Origin: Dermatemys mawii
Lineage: Eukaryota; Chordata; Testudines; Dermatemydidae
NCBI GenBank assembly: GCA_007922305.1
Contig: ML677348.1
Location: 18,956,699 to 19,020,698, forward strand
Length of the DNA stretch: 64,000 nucleotides
Direction of reading: 5' to 3'
Of this stretch, positions 10,921-20,410 are shown piece after piece. Positions within the stretch are counted from its first letter, which is position 1; each line of letters starts with the position of its first letter. A program made the position numbers and the translations under genes. The notes under the pieces are model-generated. The model was not told the DNA's origin. It saw nothing but the letters and a program-made list of their open reading frames with translations, and ran no database searches.

Positions 10921-11878
10921 TACATTATGGATTTATGTATGCAGAAATTGTGTTTTGGTGCATCTTCCAACTTAAGCCTTAGCATGTGTTCACCTTTATT
11001 ATTCAACATTCACATAATAAGATGTGATGTAGGGATGGCTGTGACCCGGTGTGTCTACAGCAGCCCTCACTAAAATGCCAAGGTCATGGCAGGCTGCAAA
11101 AAGAAGACCAGATACTCCCAAGACTGGTTGGTAACACTGAAATTAAACTCCCCAACCAGTCACACGCTGTGCCTCTAACCCTCCACACTGGTTGTCAAGA
11201 AGCTGAAAAAGAAATCAGACAGCTCCCTTTATTGCATTCCAGTTCTCTGGCTCCCAATCAGCACCTAGGTGCAGTAAGGTGAGGAGTTATTTTAAAACTC
11301 TTCTCACCATACAAAATGTTCTGCTGAACCCCAAGGGCCAGCCACATTGCCAGGTCAATATTAGGTTGGATCCTACCCAAAATACCATGCTCCCAGCCAA
11401 TCTTTTAGTGTCTAAAACTAAAGGTTTATTGTGAAGAAAGAAGAAAGAAGAAGAAGAGAGTTGTTAAATGGGAAAGCGGTCACAGACATGCAAAGCCTTC
11501 AAAGTCCATATATCAGGTTCTTAGTAGTATTGGTGAGTTTGCTGGCTTGAAAGTCCTTCTGGAACACATCCAAAGCTTAGATGGGTTATTCAGCCCTTTG
11601 TTCAGAGCTTCAGTTTGTAGAAAAGTTGCTTGTGAGGTAAGAAGCAGGAATGAAGACAAAATAGAGATGTTGCCGCTGCCCTGTATACTCCTATTGCCAT
11701 GTATCTGGTACTTCCTTTGTTCCAAACACAAACTCATAGCACATGGCATGGAAAAACCTTGTAGTCCCTTGTCCCTAGGCCCCTACAAATCTTGCTGATT
11801 TATAAGGTCTATCCTTAGCTTTTCAAAGGGTTCATTGTATAGCTGATTACTTTTGATGTGCCATCAAACAGGCTAGGC
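10921..11878. other. Unassigned region, possible LTR-like repeat
   Basis: From about 11040 ('gctgtgacccggtg') to 11800 the sequence is compositionally distinct, with an A/G-rich stretch (GAAGAAAGAAGAAAGAAG near 11435). It could be a solo LTR or another dispersed repeat. I could not find paired ends or target duplications. The frames at 11049-11282 and 11513-11798 have no domain. Confidence 0.35.
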
Positions 11879-12625
11879 CAGGGTGGGCAGACTACGGCCC
11901 GCGGGCCACATCTGACCCGCGAGATCGGCCTGCCCAGCCCCTGAGCTCCCGGCCTGGGAGGCTGCTCTGGCTCCCGGTCCCTCCCCCGGAGCCTTTGTGT
12001 CGCTTGGGCAGCACTCTGCAGGGCGGGACTGCAGCTCTGCACGGCCAGGGCCGGCTCTACCTTTTTTGCAGCCCCAATAAAAAAAAATAGCCGCCACCCA
12101 AACTGCCGCTCTTTTTTGACCTTTATGCTGCCCCTTACAACATGCCACCTCAGGCACATGCTTCCTCAGCTGGTGCCTGGAGCCAGCCCTGTGCGCGTCT
12201 GCCAGACACAAGCAACATGATAACAGGGCTGAGGAGTTGGATAAGGGGCAGGAGTCCCGCGGGGTGGCCAGGGGACAGAGAGCAGGAGGCAGTTGGATGG
12301 AGCAGAGGTTCTGGGGGGTGGAGATTGGATAGGTAGAGGAGTACCGGGGGACAGTCAGGGGGCAGGGGTGTGGATGGGGTTGGGGCAGTCAGGGGGCAGG
12401 GGGCAGGGAGACTTGGGTAGGGGATGGGGTCCTGGGGGGGCAGATAGGGTGGAGAAGTCTCGGGAGGGGGCAGTCAGGGGACAAGGAGCAGAGGGGGTTG
12501 GATAGATTGGAGGTTCTGTGGTGGGGGGGAAGTGGAGGGTGGGTTGGATAGGCGATGGGGCCAGGCTTTCTGGGGAGGCACAGCCTTCTCTACCCAGCCC
12601 TCCATGCAATTTTGCAACCCCTGAT
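11879..12625. mobile_element. hAT-type repeat with G-rich interior
   Basis: The left end CAGGGTGGGCAGACTACGGC resembles other hAT termini here (CAGTGGTGGGCAACCTGCGG at 7278). The interior 12240-12560 is a G-rich degenerate tandem array with recurring 'cagtcagggggcaggggg' units. The right end near 12600-12640 ('tgtggcccacatcagctggg') is diffuse, so the boundary is approximate. A smaller hAT MITE is nested at 12046-12191. Long overlapping frames on both strands are artefacts of the low-complexity interior. Confidence 0.6.
12046..12191. mobile_element. Nested 146-bp hAT MITE with 8-bp TSD
   Basis: It starts CAGGGCCGGCTCTACC and ends GGAGCCAGCCCTG, its imperfect inverse. The flanking octamers TGCACGGC (12038-12045) and TGCGCGTC (12192-12199) differ at two positions, fitting an old 8-bp hAT target duplication. 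The interior has a poly-A run and no coding. It sits inside the hAT repeat at 11879-12625, so it is the younger insertion. Confidence 0.75.
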
Positions 12626-13076
12626 GTGGCCCACATCAGCTGGGCAGTGCTGGTGCCAATCTGTCTGGTGTTGTCACTCAGAAACACAGCACAAGTTTGG
12701 AAATAAATACAGATATACTATATATATCTATAACATAAAATACAAAGGTGATACAGACATATAAACAAGATTATCATACTTGGCAAATCATAACTTTTTT
12801 TGCAGATACCTCACACAGCATATCTGATCAGATTCCTTGCAGTGTTACATTGGTATCAACAATATCATAAAGTGTCTCATAATTCAATACAGCATCACAA
12901 TGGCAATACATTTTCTTACAAAAATAAAAGCCTCTATCTGAATTTAAAAATAACAAGAGCCCTGTGATGCAGATCAGCTACCATGTGATCACTGAAAGAA
13001 CAGTCATAAATCAGCATCACAACCAGTAATAAAACAAAGCACAGAAACCAAATGTTGAACAGTGCAAACAAGAGTC
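12626..13076. other. Unassigned AT-rich sequence
   Basis: Includes a TA-rich patch at 12715-12740. No domains or paired ends were seen. Confidence 0.45.
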
Positions 13077-14185
13077 TTAATTTTGTGTGTCCCCTGGCAT
13101 GCTCTCCTTTCTCTTTCTTGTGGGTTTAGCATGCACTGGATCACCCTTGTCCACATGCTTGTTGGCACTCTCCAAAAACTCTAATATATTGGTTAGGCAT
13201 GACTTTCCTTTACAAAAAACGTGTTGACTCTTTCCCAACATATCATGTTTATCTATGTGTGTGATAGTTCTGTTCTTTACTATAGTTTCAACCAATTTTC
13301 CCAGTACTGAAGTTAGGCTTACCAGCCTGTCATTTGCAGGGTCGCCTCTGGAGCCTTTTTTAAAAAAATGGCATCCCATTAGCTATCCTCCAGTCATCTG
13401 GTACAGAAGTTGATTTAAATGGTAAGTTACATACCATAGTTAGTAGTTTTGCAATTTCACATTTGAGTTCCTTCAGCACTGAATACCATGTGATCCTAGT
13501 GACTTATTACTGTTTAATTTATCAATTTGTTCCAAAATCTCCTCTAATGACACCTCAATCTGGGACAATTCCTTAGATTTACAAAAAGGAGTCTGGAGGC
13601 ACCTTAAAGACTAACAGATTTATTTGGGCATAAGCTTTCGTGAGTAAAAACCCACTTCTTTAGATTCATGGAGTAAAAATCACAGATGTAGGCGTTGCTA
13701 TACTGACACATGAAGAGAAGGGAGTTACCTCACAAGTGGAGAACCAGTGCTGACAGGGCCAATTCTATCAGGGTGGATATAGTCCAATCCCAATAACTGA
13801 TAAGGAGGTGTCAATTCCAGGAGAGGAAAAGCTGCCTCAGATCTGTCAACTAAAAAAATGTCTCAGATTTGGGGATCTCGCTCACATCCTCAGCCACGAA
13901 GACTAATGCAAAGAATTCATTTAGTTTCTCCACAGTGGCCTTATCATCTTTGAGTGCTCCTTTAGCACCTCAATCATCCAGTGGCCTCATTGGATATTTA
14001 GCAGATTTCCTGCTTCTGAGGTAATTAAAAAAAATGTTGCTGTTACTTTTTGAGTCTTTGGGTAGCTGTTTTTCAAATTCTTTTTTGGCCTTCCTCATTA
14101 TATTTTTACACGTCACTTGCCAGCATGTATGCTCCTTTCTATGATCCTCAATAGGATTTCACTTTCACTTTTTAAAGTCCTCGCA
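13077..14185 (-). mobile_element. CR1 LINE fragment (N-terminal RT region), split by a Penelope-like element
   Basis: On the - strand, 13379-13077 reads KKGSRGDPANDRLVSLTSVL, LGKLVETIVKNRTITHIDK and HVFCKGKSCLTNILEFLESA, the early RT domain of CR1. The upstream portion resumes at 14185-13871 with the linker that precedes RT in CR1 proteins. The 13581-13860 interruption is a later insertion. The 3' half and UTR are missing, so this is a fragment from the middle of the element. Confidence 0.82.
13581..13860 (-). mobile_element. Penelope-like element 3' end, nested in CR1
   Basis: It starts (+ orientation) ACAAAAAGGAGTCTGGAGGC then 'accttaaagactaacagatt' and 'gcataagctttcgtgag', the reverse complement of the 3' tail shared with the elements at 25.3 and 30.0 kb. 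Flanks are CCTTAGATTT (13571-13580) and TCTCAGATTT (13861-13870), a 10-bp duplication with two mismatches. CR1 sequence resumes on both sides, so the insertion is younger than the CR1. Only the untranslated tail and a few codons of the protein remain. Confidence 0.75.
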
Positions 14186-14335
14186 GGATGTGGGCTCAAA
14201 CACTCCACTCCTGCAGGGTACTGGGGTTCAGGCCTGAATCAGACAGAATTGTGGGTAAACGGAAAGAGGGTTTGGGCTCAAGCCTGAGTCTGAGCCCCAT
14301 CTTACATTGTACTGTAGGCATACCCAGGATCTAAA
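14186..14335. mobile_element. Possible right terminus of a Harbinger-type element
   Basis: The segment ends 'acattgtactgtaggcataccc', whose reverse complement GGGTATGCCTACAGTACAAT resembles Harbinger ends in this window. It could be the far end of the decayed element that begins at 9184. Confidence 0.35.
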
Positions 14336-14539
14336 ATGAGATCAGATCTCGGGGCGGATGTGTATGTGCAAATCTCCCATTGAAGTCAATGGGAGCTACA
14401 TACATATTCCTCAGGGGATGATAGTCCCAGGTGTTCCTGGTTCTCGTTTCAGACTGCACAGCTCTCTGATATTAGACCTATTGTATAAAAGATTTAGCTG
14501 TGTCAGAAAGAGACACCATATGTACAATTATGGCAACAT

Positions 14540-14775
14540 TATTATTATTGATATATATGATAGTAGCACCTAGAAGTCCCAACCAAGATCAGTGTCCTGT
14601 TGTAGTATATATTGCAGAAAAACACTCTGGCAGACAGTCTCTGCACTGGAGAGTTTATCATTTCAAAAACAAGACAGGCAAAGGGTCAGATCAAGAAAGT
14701 GTTATTGCCTGCATTTTACAGATGAAAAACAGAGGCACAGAAAGAGTAAGTGCTCAAGTGTCCACGCACATGTAG
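14540..14775 (-). mobile_element. MIR-like ancient SINE
   Basis: 'tagtagcacctagaagtccc' and 'accaagatcagtgtcctgtt', followed by 'cattttacagatgaaaaac' and 'agaggcacagaaagag', form the ordered modules of an old amniote MIR-type SINE in reverse orientation. The same modules occur near 9.1, 17.6, 42.0 and 45.3 kb. Confidence 0.6.
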
Positions 14776-14797
14776 GGACCCTGAGGTAGAGCTGGTA

Positions 14798-15167
14798 CAA
14801 TAGAACCTCAGAGTTACAAATACCTCGGGAGTAGAAGTTGTTCATAGCTTTGAAATGTTCATAACTCTGAACAAAACATTTTGGTGGTTCTTTCAAAGTT
14901 TATATTGACTTAATACAGCTTTGAAACTTTCTTATGCAAAAAAGAAAAATGCTGCTTTTAACCATCTTAATTTAAAGGACACAAGTGCAGAAACAGTTTC
15001 CTTACTGCTCACATCTTTTTCAAACTTTCCCTTTATTACACAGTACTGTACAGCATTTGCTTTTCTTTTTGTCTCTGCTGCCTGACTCTGTACTTCCGGT
15101 TCCAATGGGGTGTGCGGTTGGCCAGTCAGTTTGTAACTCTGGTGTTTGTAACTCTGAGGTTCTACTG
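14798..15167 (+). mobile_element. pogo/Tigger-like MITE, copy B, with TA TSD
   Basis: A 370-bp element starting CAATAGAACCTCAGAGTTAC and ending GTAACTCTGAGGTTCTACTG, flanked by TA at 14796-14797 and 15168-15169. It is in inverse orientation to copy A (10541-10920) and shares its interior. The TIRs are about 22 bp with few mismatches. There is no transposase gene. Confidence 0.8.
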
Positions 15168-15169
15168 TA

Positions 15170-15526
15170 ATGGAAGCAGAGCTCCTGAGATACAATCCCA
15201 TGGCTTCACCACATAGCCACCTTTCCTCTAAAAAGCCTACTCCTCTGTATTTTACAATTTGTACTGCATGCCACATGTCAAGTTATAAGAAATCAGTACA
15301 GAGATTTTCACAAATTTTTATCAACAAGTATAGTTACTCAATTATTTTCTTTACTACATTAAAGCTAGCCAGCCTGTATTGATCTTCTCTTGGGAGACCT
15401 GATTTCAAAAGTGTACTTCAGCTACTAGAATCAGAGGCAGGTGCAGCTGGAATATTTAGGATCCATCAGACATCTATGAAAAGCAGAAGGCAACTTCTTT
15501 GAGATCATCATATTAAGCCTAATAGC
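15170..15526. other. Unassigned sequence
   Basis: Nothing recognisable between the pogo-like copy and the AT-rich element. Confidence 0.45.
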
Positions 15527-15528
15527 TA

Positions 15529-17083
15529 GAGCTGGTCAAAAAAAAAATTCACAGAAAATTTCAACTTTTTGGGAAAAAAAATGAAACAAAATTTTCATCT
15601 GAAAATTGAAAAAATGTTCTTTTGGAATGTTGCCATTCTGTCTCATGGGAGTTTGTTTTACTTTGGGTATCTCCTACCCCCATTCTCCTTCTGGGCTGCA
15701 CTCCCTTCCTGGGCTATATTTCCTACAATGCACCATAGTTTTCCCCCTCTTGCTGTGCCACACAGAGCATCATCAGAGTCCCTGGAAATGAAGCATCATG
15801 GGAAATGTAATCTGTCTGGTGAACTTGGCCCTTAAAGGAGAATAGGGACATGAGGCACCACAATGGCAGATATTTTGATACGGTCTCCCACAGTATTCTT
15901 GCCAGCAAGTTAAAGAAATATGAATGAATGGACTATAAGGTGGATAGAAAGGTGGCTAGATTGTTGGGCTCAACGGCTAGTGATCAATGGCTCCATGTCT
16001 AGTTGCCAGCCGGTATCAAGTGGAGTGCCCCAAGGGTCGGTTCTGGGGCCGGTTTTGTTCAATATCTTCATTAATGATCTGGAGGATGGTGTGGACTGCA
16101 CCCTCAGCAAGTTTGCAGACGACACTAAACTAGGAGGCATGGTAGGTATGCTGGAAGGAAGGGATAGGATACAGAGGGACCTAGACAAATTAGAGGATTG
16201 AGCTAAAAGAAATCTGATGAGGTTCAACAAGGACAAGTGCAGAGTCCTGCACTTAGGCTGGAAGAATCCCATGCACTGCTACAGACTACGGACCGAATGG
16301 CTAGGCAGCAGTTCTGCAGAAAAGGATCTAGGGGTTACTGTGGATGAGAAGCTGGACATGAGTCAACAGTGTGCCCTTGTTGCCAAGAAGGCTAATGGCA
16401 TTTTGGATTGTATAAGTAGAGGAATTTCCAGCAGATCGAGGGACGTGATCATTCCCCTCTATTCGGCATTGGTGAGGCCTCATCTGGAGTACTATCTCCA
16501 GTTTTGGGCTCCACACTACAAGAAGGATATGGATAAACTGGAAAAAGTCCAGTGGAGGGCAACAAAAATGATTAGGGGGCTGGAGCACATGACTTACAAG
16601 GAGAGGCTGAGGGAACTGAGATTGTTTAGTCTGCAGAAGAGAAGAATGAGGGAGGATTTGATAGCTGCTTTCAACTACTTGAAAGTGGGTTTCAAAGAGG
16701 ATGGATCTAGAGTATTCTCAGTGGTAGCAGATGACAGAACAAGGAGTAATGGTCTCAAGTTGCAGAGGGGGAGGTTTAGGTTGGATATTAGGAAAATCTT
16801 TTTCACTAGGCGGGTGGTGAAGCACTGGAATTGGTTACCTAGCAAAGTGGTGGAATCTCCTTCCTTAGAGGTTTTTAAGGTCAGGCTTGACAAAGCCCTG
16901 GCTGGGATGATTTAGTTGGGGATTGGCCCTCCTTTGAGCAGCAGGTTGGACTAGATGACCTCCTAAGGTCTCTTCCAACCCTGATATTCTACGATTCTAT
17001 GATTCTATGAATTTTGTTTAGTAAAAAAACAACAACCAATTTTCACTCTAAAAACAGTTTTAATGGAAAACTTTGACCAGCCC
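15529..17083. mobile_element. AT-rich TA-target DNA element carrying a CR1 insertion
   Basis: The left end GAGCTGGTCAAA (15529) and right end TTTGACCAGCCC (17083) are inverted repeats with one mismatch, flanked by TA on both sides (15527-15528 and 17084-17085). The non-CR1 body is AT-rich near the ends ('aaatttcaactttttggg', 'aaaacagttttaatgg'). It shares an internal block ('atttcctacaatgcacc', 'atcatgggaaatgtaat') with the copies at 5.4-6.2 and 19.7-20.4 kb. TA targets suggest a mariner/Tc1-superfamily MITE. Most of its length is the CR1 at about 15870-17012. Confidence 0.65.
15870..17012 (+). mobile_element. CR1 LINE, 5'-truncated, best preserved in the window
   Basis: The frame from 15920 to 16915 is open except for one TGA at 16199-16201, where a tryptophan codon (DWAKRN-type context) is expected. 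It encodes the second half of CR1 [22 protein letters not shown], then the catalytic FADDTKLGG, then the C-terminal [40 protein letters not shown] and [21 protein letters not shown] small deletion near 15919 shifts the upstream frame ([16 protein letters not shown]). The 3' UTR ends with tandem ATTCTATG octamers at about 16986-17010. It is 5'-truncated within RT and so was dead on arrival. The few lesions mark it as a comparatively young insertion. Confidence 0.92.
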
Positions 17084-17085
17084 TA

Positions 17086-18123
17086 TTAATAATAGTTATC
17101 CATAATCTTTTTCACTATGCACTGCTATTGTGTGTTTCACCCAAGCATTTCAGAGCACTTTAAAAATATTAAGAGCCTGAGTTAGACTGTGACTTACTCA
17201 CATGCAGGCATGAAAGAAGTCGTCCACCCTTTGCATTCCCCCATGCATGTTCCATGCTGGTGACCCTAGGGTGCAAGGCACACCACATAGGAAAGGCACT
17301 CGCGGGAAGGAGGTAGGGCAATGATCCCACATCCCTGTCCCAGCACTGATGAAAAGAGCATTGACTCAGCATTAGCTTGCCGCAAGTCCATCGTACATAG
17401 GAGCTCCAGGAAGCACAATACCTCCTGGTGCTGTCTCCCTGGGGCAGGGCATCTCCTCCTTGTCCCCAGCGCAGGGCTGTGTTAAAAAAACAGAAACAAA
17501 CACACTGTACAGCCCTAATGACATAAGCCTCAGTGTATCTTTTCCAGAACTCTGTGTTGTACAATACTGATTACCCTTATTAACTCAGGCATGGTAAAGT
17601 TAAGGTTTATGCCCATAGTCACATAGTTAGTCTGTAGCAGATCCAGGAACAGAATCCAGATTGCCTGATTTCCAGTGTCTTGCTCTAAATGCATTGACCT
17701 AACCACAATGTAAATCCAGGCACAGAACACCAAAACAATTTCTCCAAAGACTTCAATAAGCTACAAATAATGACAATCCCAAAAAGAGCCCTCTAGTTTA
17801 TTACATTTTCCTGCACTGACTGGTGTGACTTGCACGCATGGTCTCATTTCTCACATAGGAATTTCCCCCTAGCTTCATTGCTGCAGGTTCTGCAGCATGT
17901 ATGAGGAATGAAGTGCTGGACTCTGACACTCCATTTGCTCATTTCATTTGATGGGGAAAACATATGCCATTAAAGGCATACCGGCTGATAACCATTGGTT
18001 TACATCACAATGATGCTATACACTCCATCCTTAGCCAGTTCATTCTGGTTCTGTAACACTATCAGAAGTGTGTGGGGGGGTGTTTTTTAAAGAAGGTCTT
18101 GAAAGAAATGCTATAGCCTACAC
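17086..18123. other. Unassigned sequence with a MIR-like fragment
   Basis: At 17560-17710, 'cccatagtcacatagttag', 'agatccaggaacagaatcc' and 'cagtgtcttgctctaaatgc' are the reverse of a MIR-type SINE (cf. 14540-14775). The rest, including the frame at 17169-17564, has no recognisable domain. Confidence 0.45.
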
Positions 18124-18865
18124 CAGCGGTGGGAAAACATTTTGGCCCAAGGGCCACATCGGGGTTCAAAACTGTGTGGAGGGTGGGGTAGGGAAGGCTG
18201 TGCCTCCCCAAACAGCCTGGCCCCACCCCCTATCCGACCCCCACTCATTTCCTGCCCCCTGACTGCCCCCTCTCAGAACCCCCAACCCATCCAAACCCCC
18301 CTGCTCCTTGTCCCCTGATCGCGCTCTCCGGAGACCCCCCCCACTCTAATTGTCCCCCAGAACCCCACCCTCATATAAGCCCCCCTTGTCCCTGTCCCCT
18401 GACTGCCCCCTCCCGAGACCCCCCACCTTAACCACCACCACCCCAAGACCCGCCATCCTATCTAAGGTCCCCACTCCTTGTCCCCTGACCACTCCTCCCA
18501 GAGACCCCCTGCCCCTAACCACCACCCCTAAGACTCTATCCCCATCTAAGCCCCCTGCTCCTTGGCCCCTGACCATGCCCTCCAGAGATCCCCCTCCCTC
18601 TTATCATCCCCCAGGACCCCACTCCCATCCAACTCCCATGCTCCCTGTCCCCTGACTGCCCTGATCCCTATATACAACCCTGCCCTCCTGACATGCTCCC
18701 TGGGACTCCCACGCACCATCCAACCTCCCCTCACCCCGCTCTCCGTTCCCTGACCGCACCCGAGACCCTCTGCCCCCTTAGCTCCTTCCCCCCACCCCCC
18801 ACCCCAGCCCTCTTACCTCGCCACTGCTCAGAATAGTGTGTGTGGCCCAGAGCACTATGAAAGGG
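18124..18865. mobile_element. hAT-like repeat with C-rich minisatellite interior
   Basis: It begins CAGCGGTGGGAAAACATTTT, a variant of the hAT ends seen elsewhere. From about 18190 to 18800 it consists of degenerate C-rich units around 'tgtcccctgac', 'ccccctcccgagaccccc' and 'cccatctaag'. The reverse complement resembles the G-rich array at 12240-12560. The right end near 'tgtgtgtggcccagagc' is approximate. Frames on both strands are low-complexity artefacts. Confidence 0.55.
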
Positions 18866-18899
18866 GAATGAGGAAGATGAGGACAGAGGGTGTGAGAGG

Positions 18900-18982
18900 A
18901 AAATTCTGTGGCCAGTGTTAGGCAGGTGGTCAGACTAGATGATAATAATGTTCCCTTCTGTCCCCAAAACTCATGAATCTGT
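18900..18982 (+). mobile_element. CR1 3'-end fragment
   Basis: 'aaattctgtggccagtgtta', 'ggtggtcagactagatgat' and 'aatgttcccttctgtcc' then 'catgaatctg' follow the CR1 3' UTR order seen at 7200-7275 and 7611-7650. Confidence 0.7.
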
Positions 18983-19744
18983 TACACACAGGGGAGGAAG
19001 GAAGAACAGGAGAAAGGGAGAGATGGAGAAAGCATCTGACTAAGGGAAGAGAAAATAAAATGAGAGTAAAGAAATTCCAAGGGAGGGAGAAAGCAGGAAC
19101 TGGACACATCGAGTAGAGGAACAGGGAAATGAGCTGGAAAGGGAGGAAATGAGTGTTTTACAAAGAAAGTACACATAAAAGCCAAAGGCTCTCAGCAGTA
19201 ATGAACTATACATCTTAAGAAAGCATAAAATATAGAAAAGGCAGACTAGGGACATTTAGGCACTGGAAGGGAAAATACAGCACGATATGCAATAGCAGGA
19301 AAGAAAAGTGGAATGATGGCGGGGAAAGAGAAGTAACACCAACAGCAATAGGGATATAGTGAGCCAGATTCTTCCAACCAGCCTCCACAGTATACATATG
19401 TATGTATACTTTGAGGTACACACACTAATGGGCAGTTAGGTAAGCAAAAATCTACACATCATTTCTATGTGCAAATGAGAGTCCGGCATGTACAAATACA
19501 TATGCACACAATACTTGGGTGTGAAAGTTTGGAGGCTGATATTTATGTTAGTAAATCTCAATACTTTTAATATATTAAAGAATTTGATACCAAAATATTA
19601 AATGCATAAACATAGGATTTTTATGCTTAGAAGTCATCAGGAAACTTGACTGGGTAAAACAAAGGGGGTTGTACAGCTTAAGTTTGGATAGCAGATTGCA
19701 CCAGGAGTCCATTGTTCCTATCCATGGTGGAGATGGTATTCACT
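18983..19744. other. Unassigned purine-rich sequence
   Basis: A/G-rich on the + strand (18985-19150). Frames on - are low complexity (Ser/Phe/Leu-rich). No transposon ends were found. Confidence 0.4.
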
Positions 19745-20410
19745 GGAGCTGGTTTGGAATTATCCATAGGAATGATTTTTCTGACAGAAATGTAGTTGCT
19801 GCAAAACTGAACTTTTCCATGGGAAAGTTTTGATTTTACCAAAATTTTTCAATTTTCTGTCAGGAAAACCTAAATGAAATATTTTATTTTGGGTCATTTT
19901 GACCTGATTCAGAATATTAGATTTTCCAAACTGACCTAAAATATTTGCTTTCAAATCAGTTCAACAAAACTAAACTGGGTTTCCCTCTCAGTGCATTGCC
20001 TTGTGGGAGTTGTAGTTCGGGTCCCCATTCCCTCCTGTGGGCTTGATTCCCTGAAAGGCTTTATCTCCCATGATGCAATGCAGATTTCCCACTGAGTTGT
20101 GTGGTGCATTATGGGAATCACATAACTCTGGGTGCATTATCTGAGATGCAGTCTGGCCACGGAGCTTGGTCCATAGGGATGAATTAAGCAAATTAGGCTC
20201 CCAAACTATAGCTCCCTTTAGGCAATGTACCACTATGAAAAAATGCAGTTAATACTGAACTGACTCAAAATAATTTTGGTTCAGTAAAATAGACCAAAAC
20301 AAACTATTTTGATTAGACATGGCAAAACAAAACATTTTGATATTTCTCAATCAAAATTTCTCAGAATTTCCATTCTGCAAAAATTTAAATTTTCAACTTT
20401 TTGTCCCAAT
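19745..20410. mobile_element. AT-rich DNA element, second copy
   Basis: Its left start 'gagctggtttgg' parallels GAGCTGGTCAAA at 15529. It contains 'aaatgaaatattttatttt', 'aatcagttcaacaaaac' and the conserved block 'gtgggagttgtagttcggg' ... 'tctcccatgatgcaatgc', as in the copy at 5.4-6.2 kb. It ends in an AT-rich tail ('aatttctcagaatttcc'). It has no transposase. Confidence 0.55.

Noticed and set aside
12293..12687. Gly-rich + frame and Pro-rich - frame
   Set aside because: Product of the G-rich tandem interior of the hAT repeat.
18346..18753. Overlapping Pro- and Gly-rich frames
   Set aside because: Low-complexity C-rich minisatellite keeps several frames open by composition alone.
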